Source of the DNA: Alkalicoccus luteus
Lineage (GTDB): Bacteria; Bacillota; Bacilli; Bacillales; Salisediminibacteriaceae
Direction: 5' to 3'
Length of the DNA: 53,681 bases
Assembly (NCBI RefSeq): GCF_012034335.1
Contig: NZ_JAATHJ010000023.1
Span: 1-53,681, forward strand
Shown in pieces: positions 10,486-17,610 of the stretch; the first letter of the stretch is position 1, and each line of letters starts with the position of its first letter. Under the pieces are notes generated by a model. It was not told where the DNA came from and ran no database searches. It saw nothing but the letters and a program-made list of their open reading frames with translations. A program made the translations under genes and the position numbers.

Positions 10486-10518
10486 AGCCTGCTGTGAAGG
10501 TGCACAGCAGGCTCTTTG
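10486..10518. terminator. Terminator between mqnD and the ydaT-like gene
   Basis: AGCCTGCTGT pairs with ACAGCAGGCT around an eight-base loop, with an A run before and a CTTTGTT tail after. The convergent genes can share it. Confidence 0.8.
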
Positions 10519-10537
10519 TTATGAAATGCAGGTATTA

Positions 10538-10987
10538 TCAAGAAGGCTTGTAGGTTTTTTGGGTAGAGCCGTCCTGTTTCTGGACGATAACCGACGTTTC
10601 TTTATTCCGAGCAATCTCCTCGGCCCGGGAGACGGCCTCCTGTTTTTCCGAAAAGGTGTCTGAAGGCTGTTTCGCACTTTTTGATTGAACCGCCCAGCCG
10701 TTTTCGTGGGGTTTTACGTAAACATCCTTATCCGTTAACTCAGGGCGCGCGGAATCATCACCGTCTGCGGACTCGATTTCCTTTTGGGATGCTTGCTTAA
10801 GCTGCTCGATTTCCTTGTCAGATGCATTTTTCTGCCATTCCTTAGCTTGTTCGGTCGCAATCGGGATTGCTTCCCCTTCCTTATAGCCTTCTTCGAGCAT
10901 CGTATTCGCGATATCAATTGCTTTTTTGCGGACGGCAGTATCTAAATTTTTCAGAGAGCTTGGGTAATCCTGCATATTCCATGGCAT
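10538..10987 (-). CDS. YdaT-like protein: ChaB-like N-terminus plus DUF2188
   Basis: A 149-residue soluble protein. Residues about 1-60 (MPWNMQDYPSSLKNL, then AIPIATEQAKEW) match the ChaB-like start of B. subtilis YdaT. After a polar, acidic middle, residues about 85-145 (DKDVYVKP, GWAVQSK, SRAEEIARN) form a DUF2188 domain. YdaT is a general-stress protein in B. subtilis (recalled); the biochemical role is unknown. The ATG at 10987 is nine bases after AAGGAG, while the GTG at 10996 touches that site and is too close. Confidence 0.8.
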   Translation of the reverse strand: MPWNMQDYPSSLKNLDTAVRKKAIDIANTMLEEGYKEGEAIPIATEQAKEWQKNASDKEIEQLKQASQKEIESADGDDSARPELTDKDVYVKPHENGWAVQSKSAKQPSDTFSEKQEAVSRAEEIARNKETSVIVQKQDGSTQKTYKPS

Positions 10988-11120
10988 GGAGGTCACTCCT
11001 TCAGAATGTAGTGTACAGCTCTTTTCCCAGATCCCTTTTAAAATAATCGTGTTTAGGAAAAAGAAGGGAAGGGAAAGGAAATAGAAGCAGTAATGAAACC
11101 ATTAAGAGGAGGAATGCTTC

Positions 11121-11450
11121 ATGAATGAGATTCAAAAAGATGAACTGATGAAAGCATTGCATGACTGTATGGAAGCCTGCAACAGATGTTTTGATGAATG
11201 CTTAAAGGAAGACGACGTTAAGATGATGGAAGCGTGCATCCGAATCGACCGTGAATGTGCGGATGTCTGCTCCTTTACCGAACAGGCTGTTTCCAGAGAT
11301 TCTCCGTTTCTTGATGAATATTTAAAAACATGTGTGGTCGTTTGCAAGGCTTGTGCTGATGAATGCGGCCAGCATGATCACGATCACTGCCAGCACTGCG
11401 CAGACATGTGTAAAAAATGTGCTGACGTATGCGAGCGGTTTATCGCTTAA
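11121..11450 (+). CDS. Cys-rich four-helix bundle copper-binding protein (Csp3/YhjQ-like)
   Basis: A 109-residue cytoplasmic protein with cysteines spaced through helices (CMEACNRCFDEC, CIRIDRECADVC, CVVVCKACADEC, CQHCADMCKKCADVC) and a histidine-rich loop HDHDHCQHC. This is the pattern of the DUF326/Csp family, whose tetrameric four-helix bundles store many Cu(I) ions through cysteines lining the core. There is no signal peptide, so it belongs to the cytosolic Csp3-like type. A strong AGAGGAGG site precedes the ATG. It stands alone with no copper ATPase or chaperone beside it, and the metal is inferred from the family. Confidence 0.85.
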   Translation: MNEIQKDELMKALHDCMEACNRCFDECLKEDDVKMMEACIRIDRECADVCSFTEQAVSRDSPFLDEYLKTCVVVCKACADECGQHDHDHCQHCADMCKKCADVCERFIA

Positions 11451-11494
11451 TAAATAAAGAAACGGAAAGCATCGACCACTCAGGTGCTGTCTCT

Positions 11495-11516
11495 ACTACA
11501 GGGGCAGCACTCTTTG
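11495..11516 (+). terminator. Weak hairpin after the copper-protein gene
   Basis: At about 11481-11510 a GTGCTG...CAGCAC stem is followed by TCTTTG. It is a weak terminator candidate for the preceding gene. I looked here for a thiamine-pyrophosphate riboswitch before thiW and saw none of its conserved blocks. Confidence 0.35.
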
Positions 11517-11597
11517 CTGTCTGCGGTAAGAAAAGATGCTAAATACGTTTGCCGAAAAAGGATACCTGCTATACTTTTGGAGGGGAGGGGGAACTTC

Positions 11598-12089
11598 ATG
11601 CAAAATACAAGACTGATCACCTTAACAGCAATGCTTACAGCTATTGGAATTGTCGGTGCAGCATTTATCTGGTTTCCAGCTGGTGTTGCCCGAGCGTATC
11701 CTGTCCAGCACGCGGTAAACATCATTGCTGCCGTCCTATTAGGGCCCGGGCCTGCGGTGCTGATTGCATTTTTAATCGGGCTGCTTCGAAACCTGCTCGG
11801 ACTGGGAACGATTCTGGCCTTTCCCGGAGGGATGGCAGGAGCGCTGCTGGCAGGATTGGCATACCGATGGTCACGTAAAACGTGGGCGGCAGCTGCTGGA
11901 GAAGTAATCGGAACATCCATTTTCGGAGCGCTGTTGGCTGTACCAATCGTCATTTTCTTTTTAGGAGATTCAGCAGCTATCTTTGCTTTTGTACCAGCAT
12001 TCTTTGTAAGCAGTGCAGCGGGTGCCGTCCTAGCTCTGCTTATTTTAAGCCGCTGGCGGCCGGATCGAAAAAGAAACGAATCGGAATAA
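11598..12089 (+). CDS. thiW: ThiW: thiamine-precursor ECF transporter S component
   Basis: A 163-residue membrane protein with five to six helices. The pattern ITLTAMLTAIGIVG at the N-terminus, RAYPVQHAVNIIAAVLLGP, and the FPGGMAGALLAGL segment fit the ThiW family. These are substrate-binding S components that work with a shared ECF energizing module to take up a thiazole precursor of thiamine. The ATG at 11598 follows GGGGAGGGGG. It is a single gene, with no thi enzymes nearby and no TPP riboswitch visible upstream. The C-terminal tail is basic (RPDRKRN) and cytoplasmic. Confidence 0.85.
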   Translation: MQNTRLITLTAMLTAIGIVGAAFIWFPAGVARAYPVQHAVNIIAAVLLGPGPAVLIAFLIGLLRNLLGLGTILAFPGGMAGALLAGLAYRWSRKTWAAAAGEVIGTSIFGALLAVPIVIFFLGDSAAIFAFVPAFFVSSAAGAVLALLILSRWRPDRKRNESE

Positions 12090-12197
12090 AACGAAGAAAA
12101 CAGAGTAGGGCCAGTGCCTTCCCGGCGACGTGCACTTCCCGCGCCTCGTCAATTCTTTAAGGCGTCGAGCAGTTAACATCAACGAAAAAGTCTTTCC

Positions 12198-12826
12198 ACT
12201 TACATGTTTATTCGCTTGATTGTATTTCCCCTCTGCTTACTTAGCCCGCCGCGGGCTGGCCTTCAGCTGTTTGATCCCTGTTATGAAGGGAAGATAGGCA
12301 CGGGAGGATGGCGCGGCTTCACTCGGACTCAGGCTTCTCACAAGAAGCCTTCAAGACCCAGTCCGGCTCCGCTCGCGCTTTTCATGCCGTTCAAGTTCGA
12401 ACGGCGATGAGGCTTCACTCGGACTCAGGCTTCTCACAAGAAGCCTTCAAAAGCCAGTCCGGCTCCGCTCGTGCGTGGATGCCGTTCACAGATCTGAACG
12501 GTACGAAATCTTCAGACTGCTTGTTGCGCCTCCGCCGGACACACCGGGAAAATGGCTCTGATTCGTGGAGAATAATGTCACGACAGGCAAACGCGACTGC
12601 TTTTTTACCTTTTATACGGAATTGTAGGAAGTACGGACACCCCTGTTCAACATCGAAACGTCTCATCGGGAAGGTTCTATCCTGTATGGAAGCCGATCGT
12701 GCAGTCCGAACCAGGCACGTGAAACGCACTGCAGCTGCCGGCATCGAAGGAGCTCGGATCAGAACGAGGCGAAGATCCGGCGAAGGGAAGAAGGGAAAGC
12801 CGAGCCCGTTCCCTCTGAAAAGCGAG
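12198..12826 (+). repeat. Dispersed intergenic element, copy 2
   Basis: The left end ACTTACATGTTTATTC (12198-12213) is identical to 35349-35364, and the likeness continues through the TTGTATT, CTTAC, GCCG-GGGCT and GCCTTCAGC blocks. The right end from about 12690 (ACCAGGCA, AGCTGCCG, GGATCAGAACGAGGCGAAG, GCCCGTTCCCTCT, AAAGCGAG) matches 35.80-35.95 kb. The middle differs between copies and here contains a 96-base tandem duplication. The open frames crossing it have no ribosome binding site or family likeness. It fills the 850-base gap between thiW and the sortase gene. Confidence 0.7.
12315..12500. repeat. Tandem duplication, two units of about 96 bp
   Basis: GGCTTCACTCGGACTCAGGC starts at 12315 and again at 12411, and the two units are nearly identical for about 65 bases before diverging slightly. 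Each unit has an AGGCTTCT-CAC-AAGAAGCCT hairpin and ends with a second palindrome, CCGTTC...GAACGG. The spacing (96) is a multiple of three, but the reading frames look like spurious arginine/serine-rich sequence. Confidence 0.85.
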
Positions 12827-12850
12827 CCGATCATCATCGGCTCGCTTTAT
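12821..12850. terminator. Strong hairpin at the right end of the element
   Basis: AGCGAGCCGAT pairs with ATCGGCTCGCT around a four-base loop and is followed by TTATT. It could act as a terminator. It coincides with the right boundary of element copy 2 and replaces the AGTGTCCGCA end seen in the other copies. Confidence 0.6.
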
Positions 12851-12910
12851 TCTGCAGTCACAGGCGTAAAACCAGAATGCCTGTGAGCTGAAGCTTGGGA
12901 TAAGAAGGCG

Positions 12911-12940
12911 TTCTGCCGTTCGTCGATACGAACGGCAGAA
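12911..12940 (-). terminator. Hairpin after the sortase gene
   Basis: TTCTGCCGTTCG and its complement ACGAACGGCAGAA form a twelve-base-pair stem directly beyond the sortase stop codon on the minus strand. The following tract on that strand is only weakly T-rich, so termination is likely but not ideal. Confidence 0.55.
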
Positions 12941-12945
12941 AATAT

Positions 12946-13728
12946 TTATTGCTCAAGCTCTGTATACACGACAAGTCGTTCACGGTGGGTGCCAACATTG
13001 CGGTCAAATTCTCCGGTGCACGTAATTAAGTTTAAATTGCGCGACGCCGTGCCGCCAAAAACCTGGTCAACTGGTGCATCGTCATACGGATAACTCTCCA
13101 TTGACTGTACGATAAAGGTCATCTGTTCACCGTCTTCGTCATACAAATGAATGCTGTCACCTGGCTCTAACTCTTTCAGGTCATAAAATACGGCCGGACC
13201 TTCATAGTCATCAACGTGGCCTGCCAGAACCGAATTACCTTGCGCTCCTGGTTTGGCACCTCTGTTAAACCAGGCAACTGTTTCACCCTCATCCGGAACA
13301 GCCATTTGACCTTCTTCATTCAATCCGTATCCATCGACGACAGCATCCACGTCAATCGCCGGAATTTCAATTCGCACTGGTTCCATTCCCGAAGAAGTAC
13401 CTCCAAGTACCGGTTGAATCGGTTCTGCCTCTTGAACTTCTTCTACCGTTTCTTCGACTTGATTTTCTTCGAAATCGTTCTCTTCTTCGGAAACTGCTTG
13501 TTCTTCCGGCTCATTCAATTCGCTGCTGGATGCGGTTTCCGAAGCTGGCGCAGACCCTGCATCCGCGTCACCGGGATCAGTCTCAACCTCTTCTGATACA
13601 GCCGGCTCCATTGGGCTCTCAGGGGACAACGAAGTTTCCGGGGAAGAGAAATTGTCCTCCCCGGAACCGGAACAGGCTCCGAGGAAGACAAGAAGACTTA
13701 CCCAGTAAAGATTATGCTTGTGGAGCAA
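12946..13728 (-). CDS. Class F-like sortase, probable lipoprotein
   Basis: About 260 residues. The C-terminal 155 residues form a sortase domain: IEIPAIDVDAVV, the catalytic histidine in LAGHVDD, the cysteine in NLITCTG and the arginine in HRERLVVY. The single-domain form with this TCTG motif is most like class F. The N-terminus is odd: a short hydrophobic stretch ends in VFLGAC, a lipobox, so the enzyme seems to be tethered by a lipid and a long Glu/Ser-rich linker instead of a helix. The start is uncertain. TTG at 13728 gives a compact signal peptide and overlaps the upstream gene by 17 bases; TTG at 13773 is also in frame, and neither has a clear binding site. Its neighbour carries an MPQTG signal, its likely substrate. 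Confidence 0.85.
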   Translation of the reverse strand: MLHKHNLYWVSLLVFLGACSGSGEDNFSSPETSLSPESPMEPAVSEEVETDPGDADAGSAPASETASSSELNEPEEQAVSEEENDFEENQVEETVEEVQEAEPIQPVLGGTSSGMEPVRIEIPAIDVDAVVDGYGLNEEGQMAVPDEGETVAWFNRGAKPGAQGNSVLAGHVDDYEGPAVFYDLKELEPGDSIHLYDEDGEQMTFIVQSMESYPYDDAPVDQVFGGTASRNLNLITCTGEFDRNVGTHRERLVVYTELEQ

Positions 13729-14536
13729 AACGTCTGCGGAAGAATACTGCTGCAGCGAGAGCCCCTGCTGCAATAGTCAGTGCAATCGGCATCAAGGTAG
13801 AAGACTGGGAAGCTCCGCCCATACCAGTTTGCGGCATATCAGATGGAGCAGCGTGGGCTTCGTCAGCGACGAGAACAACGTCCAGCTCATCAGCATCTGC
13901 ACCTACTGCATATGCAGAGTACACCATGTCTGCTTCAAGCGTTGTACCGGAAAGGTCCAGAACAGCATCTTCTGTACCAGCGGCACGGATTTCAAGGTCA
14001 TACGTGCCTGGATCAAGCTCAAGGTAATCAGTTACTGCGAAGAACTCAGCGCCTTCAAACAGAGAGTCTCCACCGACAAGACCGACATCAACGGCTGGTG
14101 CTCCTGGTGAAAGGTGACCGACACGGATCTTCGTCATACCTTCAGTTACCGTGTTATCATCAGCAAAAGCTTCAAGACGGAGGTTTTCAAGCGTGTCAAC
14201 AGCAGCTACTGTGTAGTACATGCCGCCTTCCACTGTAAGCGTCTCTTCAATGACAGGATCTCCTTCGCCGCCTTCACCGGCTGGGAAAATCGCTACATCA
14301 TGGTCGCCTGCTGGAAGCTCGAGGTAGTCGGTGATATCCTGGAATGCCGCTCCTTCAACTGCTGCATCACCATTCACATACACGTCGACTTCCGGAGCAT
14401 CAGGAGAAGCATGGAATACCCTCACCATTGCATTGTCGCCATCATCCCCGTGACCGTCCGCAAATACAGGAGCTGCTGCGCTTCCAAACATAAGCATAGC
14501 AACGAAAACAATCATAAGCCACTTCAACTTTCTCAA
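13712..14536 (-). CDS. DUF4397 cell-surface protein with MPQTG sorting signal
   Basis: About 274 residues, secreted. A signal peptide ending near PVFA is followed by two DUF4397 repeats: VRVFHASPDAPEVDVYV with DYLELPAGDHDVAIFPAG, then IRVGHLSPGAPAVDVGLV with DYLELDPGTYDLEIRAAG. DUF4397 is an immunoglobulin-like extracellular domain of unknown role. The C-terminus has MPQTG, a hydrophobic helix and FRRRF, a sortase signal with Met in place of Leu. The likely start is the TTG at 14536, nine bases after AAGGAG; ATG codons at 14542/14545 are too close to that site, and ATG at 14557 lies upstream of it. It is co-transcribed with the sortase gene downstream and is very acidic. Confidence 0.85.
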   Translation of the reverse strand: MRKLKWLMIVFVAMLMFGSAAAPVFADGHGDDGDNAMVRVFHASPDAPEVDVYVNGDAAVEGAAFQDITDYLELPAGDHDVAIFPAGEGGEGDPVIEETLTVEGGMYYTVAAVDTLENLRLEAFADDNTVTEGMTKIRVGHLSPGAPAVDVGLVGGDSLFEGAEFFAVTDYLELDPGTYDLEIRAAGTEDAVLDLSGTTLEADMVYSAYAVGADADELDVVLVADEAHAAPSDMPQTGMGGASQSSTLMPIALTIAAGALAAAVFFRRRFAPQA

Positions 14537-14564
14537 CCTCATCATCTCCTTAATCATTTTTGTA

Positions 14565-14642
14565 TTGGTTGAATAACTTCTATACAATGTATGTAAAGAT
14601 ATTGTCCAACCAATGTATAGAGTGTATAGCCCGTTTATACAA
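14565..14642 (-). promoter_or_regulatory. Promoter and inverted repeat upstream of the DUF4397 gene
   Basis: On the minus strand TTGTAT (14637-14642) and TATACA (14614-14619) are 17 bases apart. Between this promoter and the start lie inverted arms TTGGTTG (14565-14571) and CAACCAA (14607-14613) that could bind a regulator. A second, weaker promoter (TTGGAC-17-TGTATA) overlaps. Confidence 0.5.
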
Positions 14643-15029
14643 AAGGTAAACCAATAATCTGAAAACTTTTTTAAGTTGCTATTATTGTCATGAAAGAAGA
14701 CGTGACAATGGTGACTATTTGGATCAGATGTCATCTAAAAAATAATTTTCTGCCATATAACTAACAGTCACGTAAAGGCTCATAACCAGAATAGATTGTT
14801 CATGAAGGTGCTACTCCTGTATAGGAGGAAAAAGAATATCAGGGAATACAATGCACGACAACAAAGCGTTTCCTGTCTGCCGTTAAAGAGAAATCCATCA
14901 GCTGCAGCACAGCAAGAGTGAAGGCCGTGCACCTGCATTCGTCTGAAGCTCACATTGTGAAATAGAAATGCCGCTCCTTCTCATTCACATACCGCGTTGT
15001 AAAAGACAGCGCTGCCATAAGACTAGGCA
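14643..15029. other. Non-coding region between DUF4397 gene and S-box promoter
   Basis: No gene is supported. The first 120 bases are AT-rich and may carry regulation of the minus-strand surface-protein gene. The rest is of mixed composition, and its only open frames are very short and unconvincing. Confidence 0.4.
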
Positions 15030-15058
15030 TTGCATTCGCTGCAATTTTCCCTTAGAAT
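15030..15058 (+). promoter_or_regulatory. Sigma-A promoter of the methionine operon
   Basis: TTGCAT and TAGAAT are separated by exactly 17 bases and lie about 40 bases before the first base of the SAM riboswitch, so transcription would start near 15065. Confidence 0.75.
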
Positions 15059-15098
15059 GAGGAATTATCACGTTAAACTAAATATTCTGACGAACGTT

Positions 15099-15254
15099 CT
15101 TATCAAGAGAGATGGAGGGACCGGCCCGTTGATATCTCAGCAACCAGCCTTTGGCAAGGTGCTAAATCCTGCAGTTTCCGAAACAAGGACTGCAAGATAA
15201 GAAGAAAAATCACGACACTTTCTTCTTTATCGCAGCCGGTAAAGAAGTTTTTTT
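15099..15254 (+). ncRNA. SAM-I (S-box) riboswitch with terminator
   Basis: The helix-1 arms CTTATC (15099) and GATAAG (15196-15201) enclose the S-box core: AGAGAGATGGAGGGA, CCGGCCC, TGATATCTCAGCAACC, AAGGTGCTAAATCC and the CTGCAG...CTGCAAG arm. Downstream, CTTCTTTA and TAAAGAAG form a terminator followed by seven T (15222-15254). The anti-terminator can pair the GATAAGAAGAAA stretch with the left side of that hairpin. When SAM is abundant the aptamer folds and transcription stops before metI; when it is scarce the operon is read. Confidence 0.96.
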
Positions 15255-15315
15255 ATATTTGCAGACTTGTTAACAGACTCGTCAGTCTATAAATGAAGAA
15301 GGAGAGGGCGCAGCC

Positions 15316-16440
15316 ATGACAGACAGGAATTTTTCATTGGAAACAAAGCTTGTGCAGGCAGGAAACCGAAGCGATCATACAACCGGAGCCGTCAATGCTC
15401 CTGTTTATTTCTCTACTGCCTACCGGCACGAAGGCATTGGTCAGTCGACCGGCTTCGACTATTCACGTACAGGGAATCCGACCAGGGCGGTGCTGGAGCA
15501 GTCCATCGCCGAGCTTGAAGGAGGCGCGAGAGGTCTTGCCTGTGCTTCGGGAATGGCAGCGGTACACGTTGTGCTGTCCCTGTTTGAACAGGGCGACGAG
15601 ATCATCGCGACGAGCGACTTATACGGCGGCACGTACCGCCTGTTTGAAAACGGCTGGACGAAATGGGGAATTACGTTTCATTACGCGGAGCCGGATCAGC
15701 CGGACTCATTCGAGGCAAAAATTAACGAGCGGACGAAGGCACTTTTTATTGAAACTCCCACAAACCCGCTCATGCAGGAAGCTGATTTGTCCGTTTACGC
15801 CGATTTAGCCAAGCGGCACAATCTTCTACTGATTGTCGACAATACGTTTTACACACCGGTGATTCAGCGGCCGATCGAGGAAGGTGCAGACATTGTCATC
15901 CACAGTGCCTCCAAATATTTGTCAGGTCATAATGATGTTATCGCCGGCCTGGTTGTCGCGGCAGATGAGAAGATCGGTGAAGACTTGTTTTACTATCATA
16001 ACAGCATCGGGGCCGTTCTTTCGCCGCTGGACTCATGGCTCGTCATCCGCGGCATGAAAACGCTGAAGCTGCGAATGGACAAGCACACAGAAAACGCCCG
16101 GATCGTTGCTGATTTTCTGGAGCAGGAAGCACTCGTAACGGACGTGATTTATCCGGGAAGGGGAGGAATGCTGTCGTTCCGTGTTGAGGATGAAACGATG
16201 GTCAATCCCATCCTGCAGAATCTGTCGGTCATCTCCTTCGCGGAGAGTCTGGGCGGAGTGGAAAGTCTGATGACGTATCCGGCAACACAGACGCATGCAG
16301 ATGTTCCTGAAGAAGTCCGTCTGAGACTCGGCGTCGATAACAAACTGCTTCGGTTTTCGGTCGGCATCGAATCCGCGGAAGACCTCACAAATGACTTGAA
16401 AAAAGCATTCCAACATGCAACCCTGGAAAGGAAGATATAA
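15316..16440 (+). CDS. metI: Cystathionine gamma-synthase / O-acetylhomoserine thiolyase MetI
   Basis: A 374-residue PLP enzyme, close to the length of B. subtilis MetI. The PLP-site motif is VIHSASKYLSGHND, with the lysine forming the Schiff base; YSRTGNPTR, ACASGMAAV and VDNTFYTP are further family motifs. It joins cysteine or sulfide to an activated homoserine, the first step of transsulfuration in the methionine pathway. It is the first gene behind the S-box. The ATG at 15316 follows AAGGAGAGGG. MetI differs from the MetC-type paralogue that follows mainly in substrate choice, so this name rests on gene order as well as sequence. Confidence 0.92.
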   Translation: MTDRNFSLETKLVQAGNRSDHTTGAVNAPVYFSTAYRHEGIGQSTGFDYSRTGNPTRAVLEQSIAELEGGARGLACASGMAAVHVVLSLFEQGDEIIATSDLYGGTYRLFENGWTKWGITFHYAEPDQPDSFEAKINERTKALFIETPTNPLMQEADLSVYADLAKRHNLLLIVDNTFYTPVIQRPIEEGADIVIHSASKYLSGHNDVIAGLVVAADEKIGEDLFYYHNSIGAVLSPLDSWLVIRGMKTLKLRMDKHTENARIVADFLEQEALVTDVIYPGRGGMLSFRVEDETMVNPILQNLSVISFAESLGGVESLMTYPATQTHADVPEEVRLRLGVDNKLLRFSVGIESAEDLTNDLKKAFQHATLERKI

Positions 16441-16443
16441 CTG

Positions 16444-17610
16444 ATGACAAACTATTCCAAGCAGACTTCTCTTTTGCACTCCCCGCATAAAACGGATCCG
16501 GCAACAGGTGCCGTGAGCGTTCCTGTCCAGCATGCATCCACGTTTCACCAGCCAGATATCGAACAGTTTGGCGACTACGACTATGCACGATCCGGCAATC
16601 CGACGCGACGTGCGCTGGAAGAGACAATTGCGGGCCTTGAAAACGGAACGCACGGATTTGCCTTTGCTTCAGGAATGGCAGCCATTTCGACAACGTTTAT
16701 GCTGCTTTCCACCGGCGACCACCTCGTTATAACCGACGACGTTTATGGTGGAACTTTCCGCTTGACGACAAAAGTGCTTCACCGCCAAGGGATTGAGCAT
16801 ACGTTCGTTGATATGACGGACCCTGAAGCGGTAAAAGCAGCGGTTAAACCGAATACAAAAATGATCTTTATGGAAACGCCGTCGAATCCGACGATGAATA
16901 TCACGCCGGTTCGGGAAATTACGGACTTTGCGAAAGAAAATGGCATTTTGACGGCGCTTGATAACACGTTCATGACGCCGGTGCTGCAGCGGCCGCTTGA
17001 CCTGGGAGTGGATATCGTTATCCACAGTGCGACCAAATTTATTGGTGGTCACAGTGATGTTGTAGCCGGTCTCGCTGTTGTTAAAGACGAGGAGCTTGCG
17101 TCAGAACTGCAGTTTCTGCAAAACAGCTTCGGGGCCATTCTCGGACCGCAGGACTGCTGGCTCGTCATGCGCGGACTCAAAACGCTGCACGCAAGAATGA
17201 GTGTTTCGGAACAATCGGCTCATGAGCTCGCAGCCTGGTTTTTAGAGCAACCGGAGGTAGAACATGTGTATTACCCGGGTCTGACAACGCATCCCGGCTA
17301 TACCGTTAATAAAGAACAAGCGGACGGGGCAGGCGCCGTGCTCTCCTTCCGACTGAAGGACAAAGAAGCCGTCCGGCGCTTCGTTGATCATGTGGAAATA
17401 CCAGTATTTGCGGTCAGTCTTGGAGCGGTGGAATCGATTCTTTCTTATCCGCGAACGATGTCGCACGCGGCTATGTCGGATGAAGAACGGCATGCACGGG
17501 GCATTACAGACGGCCTTCTGCGCCTGTCCGTCGGGCTTGAAAAAACAGATGATCTGAAGCAGGACTTCGCGAATGCCTTTGCTGCTTCCAGAAAGGAGGA
17601 GCAGGTATGA
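16444..17610 (+). CDS. metC: Cystathionine beta-lyase MetC
   Basis: A 388-residue PLP enzyme, paralogous to the preceding gene, with YARSGNPTRRALE, FASGMAAI, the LDNTFMTP segment and VIHSATKFIGGHSDVVAG with the PLP lysine. It splits cystathionine to homocysteine, pyruvate and ammonia. It starts three bases after the metI stop, using a GGAAAGGAAG site inside the end of metI, and its own stop overlaps the next gene (ATGA). The metI-metC order is the same as in B. subtilis. Confidence 0.92.
   Translation: MTNYSKQTSLLHSPHKTDPATGAVSVPVQHASTFHQPDIEQFGDYDYARSGNPTRRALEETIAGLENGTHGFAFASGMAAISTTFMLLSTGDHLVITDDVYGGTFRLTTKVLHRQGIEHTFVDMTDPEAVKAAVKPNTKMIFMETPSNPTMNITPVREITDFAKENGILTALDNTFMTPVLQRPLDLGVDIVIHSATKFIGGHSDVVAGLAVVKDEELASELQFLQNSFGAILGPQDCWLVMRGLKTLHARMSVSEQSAHELAAWFLEQPEVEHVYYPGLTTHPGYTVNKEQADGAGAVLSFRLKDKEAVRRFVDHVEIPVFAVSLGAVESILSYPRTMSHAAMSDEERHARGITDGLLRLSVGLEKTDDLKQDFANAFAASRKEEQV

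Noticed and set aside
11451-11597. TPP riboswitch before thiW
   Set aside because: None of the conserved TPP aptamer blocks is present; only a weak hairpin is seen.
12308-12886. 192-codon frame across the 96-bp tandem repeat
   Set aside because: It exists because the repeat length is a multiple of three; the product is low complexity and there is no ribosome binding site. It lies inside the dispersed element.
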